A stretch of 64,000 nucleotides of DNA from Zunongwangia endophytica (GTDB lineage: Bacteria > Bacteroidota > Bacteroidia > Flavobacteriales > Flavobacteriaceae), in contig NZ_JAUFPZ010000002.1 in assembly GCF_030409505.1 (NCBI RefSeq), forward strand, positions 620,001-684,000. The letters are read 5' to 3'. Position 1 is the stretch's first letter, and every line of letters starts with the position of its first letter. Under the pieces are notes generated by a model, which ran no database searches, was not told the DNA's origin, and saw only the letters and a program-made list of their open reading frames with translations. A program made the position numbers and the translations under genes. Below, piece after piece: positions 1-7,521 of this stretch.

Positions 1-691
1 TTTCAGGAATATCTAAATTTTTAAAAATCAATATTTCAAATTTTCCATCATCGTGTTCGCCTTCAGGATTAATCTTGGCGCCGGTACCATATTTCTTACA
101 ATTGGCAATAGCTAGCATAATTCCTTTATGATTTTGGATCTTTCCATCAATTTCCACTTCATATTCATAAGGATATTTACTCTTTATCAATGTGGGAATA
201 GTCTGCATCAAGTAACCAAATTTACCCCGAATAGCCGCTGTTTCGTAATTTTCAATTAACTCAGCATTTAGGCCAATATCGCTTAGGTGTAAACACAACT
301 GATTATTAATTTGCAATACATCTAAATTTGTAAATTTATCTCCTAAAGCAATTTTAATTTGTTCTTTTCGATCTTTTGGTATCCCTAGATTTAGAGCAAG
401 ACCATTGGCAGATCCCGCTGGGAAAATGGCAATCGGTAATTCTTTATGCAATAAAGCTTCAGCAACCATATTAATGGTACCGTCACCACCAACAACTAAC
501 ATTCGTTCTGGCTCAACTTTATCTACTTCTTGCTTTATTTTCTGAATATCATTATTACCATCAGTTTTATAAAGATGAAATTTCCAATTCTTATTTTCAA
601 CTTCTTTGCGAACTTCAGTAATAAGATTATCCTTTTCTTCACCGCCCGAAACCGGGTTTACAACCATTAAAATATTCCTAAAGTCTCCCAT
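1..691 (-). CDS. Diacylglycerol kinase family lipid kinase (3' end off window)
   Basis: Lipid kinase of the DagK/YegS catalytic family, expected to phosphorylate diacylglycerol or a related lipid at the inner face of the cytoplasmic membrane. I translated it by hand from the ATG at 691. About 230 residues are visible. NPVSGG lies at residues 12-17, the ATP-site motif GGDGTIN at 68-74 and PAGSANGLA at 91-99, all typical of the family. The gene continues past position 1, so the C-terminal domain is missing from view. It is divergent from the App1-like phosphatase gene, with about 70 bases between the two starts. A CAAAATTA box at 710-717 is a fair -7 element for this strand. Family assignment is firm. 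The exact lipid substrate cannot be read from sequence. Confidence 0.9.
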   Translation of the reverse strand, partial: MGDFRNILMVVNPVSGGEEKDNLITEVRKEVENKNWKFHLYKTDGNNDIQKIKQEVDKVEPERMLVVGGDGTINMVAEALLHKELPIAIFPAGSANGLALNLGIPKDRKEQIKIALGDKFTNLDVLQINNQLCLHLSDIGLNAELIENYETAAIRGKFGYLMQTIPTLIKSKYPYEYEVEIDGKIQNHKGIMLAIANCKKYGTGAKINPEGEHDDGKFEILIFKNLDIPE

Positions 692-760
692 TTTGTATAA
701 AATTATATTCAAAATTAACTAATTTGGAGCAGGCCTACTCTTTATAAAAAATTAAATAAT

Positions 761-1729
761 TTGAAACTTGACTTAAAACTTTATCGCGGTTACGCTAATG
801 ACAAAGAATTGGTCGTTTTTGGCCATCTTTTTAAAAGCTGGGCTCCCGATAAATACCGCTTAGACAGAAAAGGAATAAAACACACCTCTGCCATTATTCA
901 TAAGTTTAGAATAAAACCTTTATCGAATTATGAACTTCAGTTATGCTTTAGAGGAAAAAAATGGAAAACCAAAACCATGGAGGATGGTTACTTTAGATTT
1001 ACGGTTCCTTTTCAGGAAAACTTAGAAAGTGGTTGGCATGAGTATGAGGTTATCGCTAAGACCGAGGATCGTTTTGGAATTATCGAAAAAGGGGAGTTGC
1101 TAAAACCATACGAGAGTAAGCTGGGAATTATTTCTGATATCGATGATACATTTTTAATATCTCATAGTAATAGCTTTTTTAAAAAGCTTTATGTGATGTT
1201 ATCTAAAAACGTAAACCGCAGGAAAATCTTTGAAGATGTTGTAGACCACTATAAATCTCTTAGTAAAGCTGGACAAGATAGTAAAGAAGCATCGAACTCT
1301 TTTTTTTATGTTTCCAGTAGCGAGTGGAATTTGTATGATTTTATCGCTGAATTTGCTGAAATGCACGAGCTACCAAAAGCGGTGATTAAGTTGAAGAAAA
1401 TAAAAACAGGAATTTCAGATTTTATAAAAACGGGTAGGGGAAGTCACGATCATAAATTTCAGAAAGTAAAAGATATTATCTCATTTTATCCAAATTTGGA
1501 TTATGTTTTATTGGGTGACGATTCACAGCAGGATGTTCATATTTACGAGCGCATTTGTAAAACATATCCCACGAACGTACGATCGATCTACATAAGACAA
1601 ACCGGAAAAAACAAAAACGAAGAGGTAAGCGCTACTTTAAAGAATATCGAAAGTCTGGATGTCGCGACCTGTTATTTTAAAGATAGCCACGAGGCGATTG
1701 CGCATTCAGATAAAATCAATATTATTTAA
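761..1729 (+). CDS. App1-family phosphatidate phosphatase (DUF2183)
   Basis: 322-residue protein of the App1/DUF2183 family, known for a HAD-like phosphatidate phosphatase fold. The catalytic DxDxT motif reads DIDDT at residues 126-130. Further HAD elements are the serine run after FFYVSSSEW and the acidic LLGDDSQQD near residue 250. The N-terminal 120 residues form the usual beta-rich domain. No ATG fits, so the start is a TTG at 761 followed by MKLDLKLYRGYAN, which is a normal family N terminus. It is divergent from the lipid kinase. A kinase making phosphatidate next to a phosphatase removing it suggests a shared lipid-turnover role, which is inference. No signal peptide or membrane segment is seen. 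Confidence 0.85.
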   Translation: MKLDLKLYRGYANDKELVVFGHLFKSWAPDKYRLDRKGIKHTSAIIHKFRIKPLSNYELQLCFRGKKWKTKTMEDGYFRFTVPFQENLESGWHEYEVIAKTEDRFGIIEKGELLKPYESKLGIISDIDDTFLISHSNSFFKKLYVMLSKNVNRRKIFEDVVDHYKSLSKAGQDSKEASNSFFYVSSSEWNLYDFIAEFAEMHELPKAVIKLKKIKTGISDFIKTGRGSHDHKFQKVKDIISFYPNLDYVLLGDDSQQDVHIYERICKTYPTNVRSIYIRQTGKNKNEEVSATLKNIESLDVATCYFKDSHEAIAHSDKINII

Positions 1730-1803
1730 GCTGAAATTGCCAAATTAGAGCATCATTTTTTAGAAGCGGAATCTTATCTTCGCATTCCGCTAAATTTTTC
1801 AAT

Positions 1804-3930
1804 GTGAATTTACATCAGTTTATAACTAAAAAGCTTGGCCTGCCGGCTAAGAGCATTCAAAATACAGTACAATTACTTCAGGAAGATGCAACGGTGCCTT
1901 TTATTGCGCGGTATCGAAAGGAGCAAACCGGTAATTTAGATGAAACTCAAATTCAGCAAATTTCAGAAGAACTTCAATATTTTCAGAATTTAGAGAAACG
2001 TAAGCATTCCATTTTAGAAGCGATCGAAAATCAGGATGCGCTTAACGATCAGTTGAAATCGAAAATTGAAAACGCTGAAAATCTCACTGTTTTAGAAGAT
2101 TTATATCTTCCGTTTAAGAAAAAACGAAAAACAAAAGCAGATACTGCCAGAGAGAACGGTTTAGAGCCATTGGCTAAAATGATAATGGCTCAAAACTCGC
2201 CAGATATCCATGCGGCAGCATCGAAATTCGTAAAAAGTAAAGTAAATTCTAAGGATGAAGCGCTAGAAGGCGCTAAACATATTATTGCGGAATGGATTAA
2301 CGAAAATCAATTTATTAGAAAGCGAATTCGACAATTATATTCTAGAAAAGCTGAAATAGTTTCGAAAGTTGTAAAAGCAAAAGCTACGGAAGATGCTTCA
2401 CAAAAATTTCAGCAGTATTTTGATTGGCAGGAGCCTTTAAAAAGAATTCCGTCGCATCGATTTTTAGCTATTTTTCGTGCTGATAAAGAAGGAATTCTAA
2501 AGCTAAAAATTGAGGTTGAAAAAGCTGAAGCTTTACGTATAATTACTGAATCTCTCATTAAAAACAGAAATTCGCAATCTGCAGATTTAATAGAAGCAGC
2601 TGCAAGCGATGCGTTTTCCAGACTGCTAAAACCTTCTTTTTTTACTGAATTTTTAAATGAAACAAAATTAAAAGCAGATGAAGAAGCTATAAAAGTTTTT
2701 TCATTGAATTTGGAGCAATTGCTTTTGGCACCACCACTGGGAGAAAAACGAATTTTAGCGATCGATCCCGGATTTAAATCGGGTTGTAAAGTTGTTTGCC
2801 TAGATAAAAGTGGAAAGTTAGTGCATAATGAGAATATTTATCCGCATCCGCCACAACGGGAGCAAAGTGCGGCTGCAAAGAAAATTGAATCGCTAGTTAA
2901 AACGTATAATATTGAAGCTATTTCTATTGGAAATGGGACTGCAAGCCGAGAAACAGAGCAGTTTGTAAAATCGATTACATTTGATCATGAAGTAGCGGTT
3001 TATGTGGTGAACGAAGCTGGAGCCTCGGTATATTCAGCTTCGAAAGTGGCGCGAGACGAATTTCCTAATTACGATATTACTGTTCGCGGAGCGGTTTCTA
3101 TCGGCAGGAGACTTAGCGATCCTTTGGCAGAATTGGTCAAAATCGATCCAAAATCTATTGGAGTAGGGCAGTACCAGCACGAAGTCGATCAAAATTTACT
3201 GAAGCAACGATTGGATACCACCGTAATGAGTACGGTAAATAAAATAGGAATCAATTTAAACACAGCGAGTAAAGAATTGCTTTCTTATGTAAGTGGTTTA
3301 GGGCCATCTTTAGCGGATAATATCATAAAAGCAAGAAGCGAAAATGGAGCATTTGCATCTAGAAAAGAGTTACTGAAAGTGCCAAGGTTGGGAGCCAAAG
3401 CCTTTGAACAATCAGCTGGATTTCTTAGAATAAAAAATCCCAAAAATCCACTTGATAATTCTTCAGTGCATCCAGAAAGTTATGCCATTGTAAAAAAGAT
3501 GGCTAAAGATCTTTCTGTAGACATTTCAGCTTTAGTAGGGAATAAAAAGAAACTTCAGGAAATAAAACTTGAAAATTATATTACTGAAAGTACTGGTTTA
3601 CCCACGTTAAAAGATATTATTGCTGAATTAGAAAAACCGGGCGTAGATCCACGAGAAAAAATTAGTGCATTTGCTTTTGATGAAAGTATTCGCGAAATCA
3701 CCGATTTAAAACCCGGAATGAAATTAGCCGGATTAGTCAATAATATCACCAATTTTGGATGTTTTGTGGATATAGGATTGAAGCAAAGCGGACTCGTTCA
3801 TATCTCGAAATTATCGAATACTTATGTAAGTGACGTTACTCAAATAGTACGCTTAAATCAAGAAGTTGAAGTTACTGTTTTGGATGTAGATTTAGATCGA
3901 AAAAGGATTCAGCTTTCTATGGTAGATTAA
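1804..3930 (+). CDS. tex: Tex-like RNA-binding protein with S1 domain
   Basis: 708 residues, close to the usual Tex length. Tex is a cytoplasmic nucleic-acid-binding transcription accessory factor. Domains in order are an N-terminal helical region starting with the conserved FIARYRKEQTGNLDE, a YqgF/RNase H-like fold at about 315-450 beginning ILAIDPGFKSGCK, a helix-hairpin-helix pair at about 490-545, and a C-terminal S1 domain at about 635-705 (GLVNNITNFGCFVDIG). The start is GTG at 1804, because the overlapping ATG at 1802 runs straight into TGA. Residue 1 at this GTG matches the family N terminus. A strong terminator follows at once. It looks monocistronic. Confidence 0.93.
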   Translation: MNLHQFITKKLGLPAKSIQNTVQLLQEDATVPFIARYRKEQTGNLDETQIQQISEELQYFQNLEKRKHSILEAIENQDALNDQLKSKIENAENLTVLEDLYLPFKKKRKTKADTARENGLEPLAKMIMAQNSPDIHAAASKFVKSKVNSKDEALEGAKHIIAEWINENQFIRKRIRQLYSRKAEIVSKVVKAKATEDASQKFQQYFDWQEPLKRIPSHRFLAIFRADKEGILKLKIEVEKAEALRIITESLIKNRNSQSADLIEAAASDAFSRLLKPSFFTEFLNETKLKADEEAIKVFSLNLEQLLLAPPLGEKRILAIDPGFKSGCKVVCLDKSGKLVHNENIYPHPPQREQSAAAKKIESLVKTYNIEAISIGNGTASRETEQFVKSITFDHEVAVYVVNEAGASVYSASKVARDEFPNYDITVRGAVSIGRRLSDPLAELVKIDPKSIGVGQYQHEVDQNLLKQRLDTTVMSTVNKIGINLNTASKELLSYVSGLGPSLADNIIKARSENGAFASRKELLKVPRLGAKAFEQSAGFLRIKNPKNPLDNSSVHPESYAIVKKMAKDLSVDISALVGNKKKLQEIKLENYITESTGLPTLKDIIAELEKPGVDPREKISAFAFDESIREITDLKPGMKLAGLVNNITNFGCFVDIGLKQSGLVHISKLSNTYVSDVTQIVRLNQEVEVTVLDVDLDRKRIQLSMVD

Positions 3931-3935
3931 AACAG

Positions 3936-3960
3936 AAACTCCCGGTTTTTCCGGGAGTTT
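3936..3960. terminator. Bidirectional rho-independent terminator
   Basis: A perfect 10-bp stem (AAACTCCCGG and CCGGGAGTTT) encloses a 5-base T loop. The arm ends give T runs on both strands. It sits 6 bases after the tex stop and 16 bases from the end of the converging PRC-barrel gene, so it serves both. Confidence 0.92.
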
Positions 3961-3975
3961 TATGTTATTCAATAA

Positions 3976-4860
3976 TTAATGATCTCTTCGTTTAAATTCG
4001 CTACGATTGTAAAAATCGTCTTCAGCTCTTAATCTTTTTCGTTCTCTAGATTCAATCTCCTCTTCAGAAAGAAAATGTTTTTCTCGGTTCCAACTGGTAT
4101 CATCATCGTACGTTTTTTCCGGACGAATACCTTCTTTAGAAGTTGGCATAGCCGGAATAGTCGAGTCGCTGTTTCGATAATCGTTCGCTGTAGAATTCGC
4201 TCTTAATTGCGCTCTTTCTCTTTCCATGCGCTCTTCCTTAGTTTCAGCGTTTTCGCGATCATGCAGCGTTTCAGATTTGTAATGTAGATTCGCTTTTTCT
4301 TCCGCTATGCGCTCTTCCGTAGTATTTGAGGCATGTGCACTTTTTCTTGCGCTATATTCATCAACTACATATTCATCATCAGTCAATTTTGCTTTTTTAC
4401 CTTGTATTTCATTAGGAGTATAATTTCTATTGTATGATGAAATTATATTCTTTTCGTAGTCTCTCGAAATTGGATCTCCCGTACGATATCTTTTGGTTTC
4501 AGCAAAAATCTTATGATCTAGAGAATCGGTATGAATAAATTTTTCTTCTACATTAATATCTATCAATCCTATCGGTATGATGATATGATTTTCACCTTCT
4601 TTATTAATAAATTCTCTAAATCCAGAATTGTTATCTGGTGAGTAAGGATCATGGTTTTTATCGATTATTAATTGGTTCACTTCAACATCAACATAAACCA
4701 CTCTGTCGAGCTCTTTGTTCACGATAAGATTATCCACCTTACCTATGCTCATATAATCACGATCTTTAACTTCCCACTTACGGATGTCTGGATCTTTGCT
4801 TGATATTTTATAATCTCCAAGTTCGTTTAGATAATATAAATGCTTCTCTTTTGTTTTCAT
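3976..4860 (-). CDS. PRC-barrel domain stress-associated protein
   Basis: 294-residue soluble protein. The first 110 residues fit a PRC-barrel fold (IGKVDNLIVNKELDRVVYVDVEV, then IIPIGLIDI), found in proteins related to photosystem reaction centre subunit H and in bacterial stress proteins. The rest is highly charged and probably disordered or helical, with two similar blocks of the form T-EER---E-A-L near residues 180 and 207. There is no signal peptide. It lies 30 bases downstream of the small membrane protein gene on the same strand and near YtxH and trehalose genes, which suggests an envelope or osmotic stress role. That role is inferred from neighbours only. The PRC assignment is good, the function unknown. 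Confidence 0.75.
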   Translation of the reverse strand: MKTKEKHLYYLNELGDYKISSKDPDIRKWEVKDRDYMSIGKVDNLIVNKELDRVVYVDVEVNQLIIDKNHDPYSPDNNSGFREFINKEGENHIIIPIGLIDINVEEKFIHTDSLDHKIFAETKRYRTGDPISRDYEKNIISSYNRNYTPNEIQGKKAKLTDDEYVVDEYSARKSAHASNTTEERIAEEKANLHYKSETLHDRENAETKEERMERERAQLRANSTANDYRNSDSTIPAMPTSKEGIRPEKTYDDDTSWNREKHFLSEEEIESRERKRLRAEDDFYNRSEFKRRDH

Positions 4861-4890
4861 GACTTAAAAGTTTAGTGTGTTTAAATAGAA

Positions 4891-5088
4891 TTAAACCTCA
4901 AAAATTAGGGTGTACGATGCATTTGCTGAAGTTTGGATTTGTCCAATTTCTTCCATTTCTGTCGTGCTTTCGTCATCATCTGCTGGAGTACTTCCGTAGA
5001 AATATAAAAATGCCAGTACTGCAACTATAATGATAATGATAACCCAAGGCCAAATTTTCTTTTTCTTTTCAATCTTTATCTCTGCCAT
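4891..5088 (-). CDS. Small single-pass membrane protein
   Basis: 65 residues. A basic N terminus with KKKK precedes one strong membrane segment (about residues 13-30, very rich in Ile and Val). A short acidic external tail contains DDDE and EMEE. This layout (Lys-rich cytoplasmic start, one helix, acidic exterior) is common in unassigned flavobacterial small proteins. It is followed 30 bases later on the same strand by the PRC-barrel gene, so the two are probably cotranscribed. I do not recognise a family. Length, clear ATG and membrane helix make it a likely real gene. Confidence 0.65.
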   Translation of the reverse strand: MAEIKIEKKKKIWPWVIIIIIVAVLAFLYFYGSTPADDDESTTEMEEIGQIQTSANASYTLIFEV

Positions 5089-5408
5089 TGGTTTTGATTT
5101 ATTGATTAATTAGAACTAAGGTAGAGTTGAAAATTGCCAATTAAACTTAAGTAAAAAGCAAACTATTGTTAATTAACTAAGTCTATGGATTTGAGCGAAA
5201 TATGATTTATCATGAATGCTTTTGGAATTTATTAATGCTGAATTTGAAGGGCACTATTAAGTGATATTCTGAAAACAATTCAGGTTTTTAGTATTTCTAT
5301 AGGAAGAAATATATAGGAATTTGGCGAATATTGATTAACTATCAAGTTACCTTAAACGAAAAAAGGTTCCACCTTTCGATGAAACCTTTTTAAGAATAAA
5401 CTCTTTTT
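5089..5408. other. Intergenic region, 320 bases
   Basis: Very AT-rich. It holds the 5' leader of the leftward small membrane protein gene and, at its right end, the terminator of the M28 peptidase gene. I find no open frame of useful length, no clear TAnnTTTG box and no repeat. Confidence 0.6.
5360..5391 (-). terminator. Rho-independent terminator of the M28 peptidase gene
   Basis: A 9-bp stem, AAAAAGGTT at 5360-5368 with AACCTTTTT at 5383-5391, has a 14-base loop. It lies 18 bases downstream of the peptidase stop and gives a T run on the minus strand. Confidence 0.8.
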
Positions 5409-6761
5409 CTATCTAAATGTTCCGGAAGGAAATACCACAACACTCTCGTGTCCGTTTTCACCTACTGCAGAAACTCCAAAGAAAAAATTATCGATCACAA
5501 CTCCTTCTAAGGTGAAATTAGTTGTGTCTTTTCCTACAAATCTGGAGTGCTGCCATTGCGGAGCCGTAGTGTCTCTCCAATATATTTTATAACCTGCGAT
5601 GTTACCTTTTACAGCTTCCCATTTAAGTTTTGTATCGGCTTCTACAATTCCGCCAATCTCTACATTTTCAGGAGCGGGTGGTGCCCAAGCAAGACTTGCT
5701 AAATTAATCGCGTTAACAGCAGTTAGTTTTTTAGCGTAATCGAAATTAACACCTTCAATGACATCGCCATATTCGATACCATTTTCTGTTCTTATATCTT
5801 GATGCTGGCGATTATAGTTCTCGTGCGCTTCCATAATTCTAACTCCGGCAAAACCAAGATCGTTAAAAGGTCGATGATGGCCACCACGCCCAAATCTATC
5901 AAGCCTGTAAATCATCATAGGATTCATCTCTGGCATATAAGTTTTCGTGTTTTTATGAATGTATCTGGCGAGCTGTCTGGAAATTCCATCTACTTCGCCA
6001 CCATAAAATCGTCGCATTTTTCGCTCATTTTCAGTTTCTGTAGGAGGAACAGGTTCAGAAAAAATCCTGAAATCACGATTGCTAATCACACCATCTACAC
6101 CTTCAATATTACCAATCATATCATTATTCAATATCCCGATAATATCCCATTCATTCTTTTTAGCATATTCGGCCAAGCCTTTACCACCAAAAAGTCCTTG
6201 CTCTTCACCACTAAGACCAACATAAACAATGCTGTTTTCAAATTTATATTTAGACAGAACACGAGCAGATTCCATTGTGCCGGCCATTCCACTCGCATTA
6301 TCATTAGCTCCCGGTGCGTCTATTTTATAATCCATAGTATTGCTGGCACGAGAATCGATATCACCACTCATTATGATGTAGCGGTTTGGATATTTAGTTC
6401 CTTTTTGAATGGCTACAACATTTACTATCCAGGCATCTTTTGGTATTCTTCTTCCGTCTTCTTTTTTTACAAAATCTTTTTGATAGAAAACATTCATACA
6501 GTTGCAACCTGAGGCGATATTATCGAATTCAGATTTAATCCAACGTCGAGCAGCACCAATTCCGCGTGTGTTAGAAACTGTATCGCTAAAAGTATTTCGA
6601 GTACCAAAGCCGACTAACTTTCGGATATCAGATTCTATACTATCTGCTGAAATTTCATTGATTATATTATAAATCTTTTGATCGGTTTCTTGAGAATATG
6701 CGGGTTTCAGAGAAAACAAGCTAATTAATAGTAGAGAAGCAGTAGATATTTTTTTTATCAT
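5409..6761 (-). CDS. Secreted M28 family metallopeptidase
   Basis: 450 residues with a Sec signal (about 1-23, ending AYSQ), so exported. It has the M28 zinc aminopeptidase fold: SGDIDSR at 132-138, GANDNASG at 151-158 (bridging Asp), SGEEQG at 184-189 (catalytic and ligand Glu), NNDMIGN, and a late GHHRPF/EAHENY region supplying His. The C-terminal 90 residues look like a fibronectin III or similar beta domain (KLKWEAVKGNIAGYKIYWRD), common in secreted flavobacterial enzymes. The usual first ligand motif is HxD. Here the His position is Asp134, so the zinc site differs from the textbook one. It stands alone with its own terminator. Probable role is extracellular peptide breakdown. Substrate is unknown. 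Confidence 0.88.
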   Translation of the reverse strand: MIKKISTASLLLISLFSLKPAYSQETDQKIYNIINEISADSIESDIRKLVGFGTRNTFSDTVSNTRGIGAARRWIKSEFDNIASGCNCMNVFYQKDFVKKEDGRRIPKDAWIVNVVAIQKGTKYPNRYIIMSGDIDSRASNTMDYKIDAPGANDNASGMAGTMESARVLSKYKFENSIVYVGLSGEEQGLFGGKGLAEYAKKNEWDIIGILNNDMIGNIEGVDGVISNRDFRIFSEPVPPTETENERKMRRFYGGEVDGISRQLARYIHKNTKTYMPEMNPMMIYRLDRFGRGGHHRPFNDLGFAGVRIMEAHENYNRQHQDIRTENGIEYGDVIEGVNFDYAKKLTAVNAINLASLAWAPPAPENVEIGGIVEADTKLKWEAVKGNIAGYKIYWRDTTAPQWQHSRFVGKDTTNFTLEGVVIDNFFFGVSAVGENGHESVVVFPSGTFR

Positions 6762-7106
6762 AAGTTAAGCTGATTTAGGTTAGTAATTTAATCAAACTTT
6801 ACTTTTACATGCAAATACATTGGGTGTTTTAACTGAATATGAAAGCTTGAAGTGATAATATAGGTTTTAGTGTCGCTGCGACGAATCTCATTCATTATAA
6901 AATGAAAAATCATTAAAGCTTTTTTATGAATTGCAGATAAGATAATTCAAAAAAATCTAGATCGATTTTCACTAAATTCAGCAATATTTTTTAGAAAAAT
7001 CATTTAAATCTTTTTATAGATATTTTTGCCTTAATTCATCAAATATTAAGCATAAAAAAGCCTCGAAAATATCGAGGCTTTAATAATATTATTTTGAAAC
7101 TGAAAT
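6762..7106. other. Intergenic region, 345 bases
   Basis: It contains the leader of the leftward M28 peptidase gene and the terminator of the ytxH-like gene at 7057-7081. The remainder is AT-rich with stops in all frames. I see no promoter box of the strict consensus and no RNA gene. Confidence 0.6.
7057..7081 (-). terminator. Rho-independent terminator of the YtxH gene
   Basis: A perfect 10-bp stem, AAAGCCTCGA with TCGAGGCTTT, has a 5-base loop and is followed by T on the minus strand. It begins 26 bases after the YtxH stop codon. Confidence 0.9.
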
Positions 7107-7397
7107 TTAGCTCGCTTTCATCTCGTGGATTTCAGCTTTAGCTTCATTTATTTTTTCTTCAGACTTAGAATTGGTAAGATTAGCTTTTGTTTTAGCTTTA
7201 AGAGCATCAATTTTGTGGTTTACAGAATCTGAAAAGTCTGTTACTCTACCTCTTGCATCTTTATAATAGTTGTCGCTAGTTGTAGCAATTGATTTTCTTG
7301 TATCCTTACCCTTTTTAGGAGCAAATAATAAACCTGCTGCAATTCCGGCTGCAGCTCCAGATAATAATCCTATTAAAATTTTTCCTCCTGATCTCAT
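7107..7397 (-). CDS. YtxH domain-containing protein
   Basis: 96 residues. The N terminus has a short glycine- and alanine-rich hydrophobic segment (GLLSGAAAGIAAGLLFAPKKGKDTRK), the signature of YtxH/GvpP-like general stress proteins. A lysine-rich helical tail follows and probably forms a coiled coil (KAKTKANLTNSKSEEKINEAKAEI). It is expected to be membrane-anchored with the tail in the cytoplasm. It is monocistronic with its own terminator and lies next to the trehalose gene. YtxH proteins are often induced by stress, but no regulatory site is visible here. Confidence 0.82.
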   Translation of the reverse strand: MRSGGKILIGLLSGAAAGIAAGLLFAPKKGKDTRKSIATTSDNYYKDARGRVTDFSDSVNHKIDALKAKTKANLTNSKSEEKINEAKAEIHEMKAS

Positions 7398-7521
7398 AGT
7401 TTCGTATTTATTGGTTCGTAAATTAATGTGGTGTAAAATTACTTAGAAACAGCCTCGTAGCCTCGCTTAACGAGTTAATCTTGACATAAACTTTATTAAG
7501 ATTTGTCAATAATTTTAACAT

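Noticed and set aside
5799..6512. Long open frame on the plus strand opposite the M28 peptidase gene
   Set aside because: It lies fully antisense to a well-supported gene, has no domain, and its composition (Ile, His and Phe rich) is that of a shadow frame.
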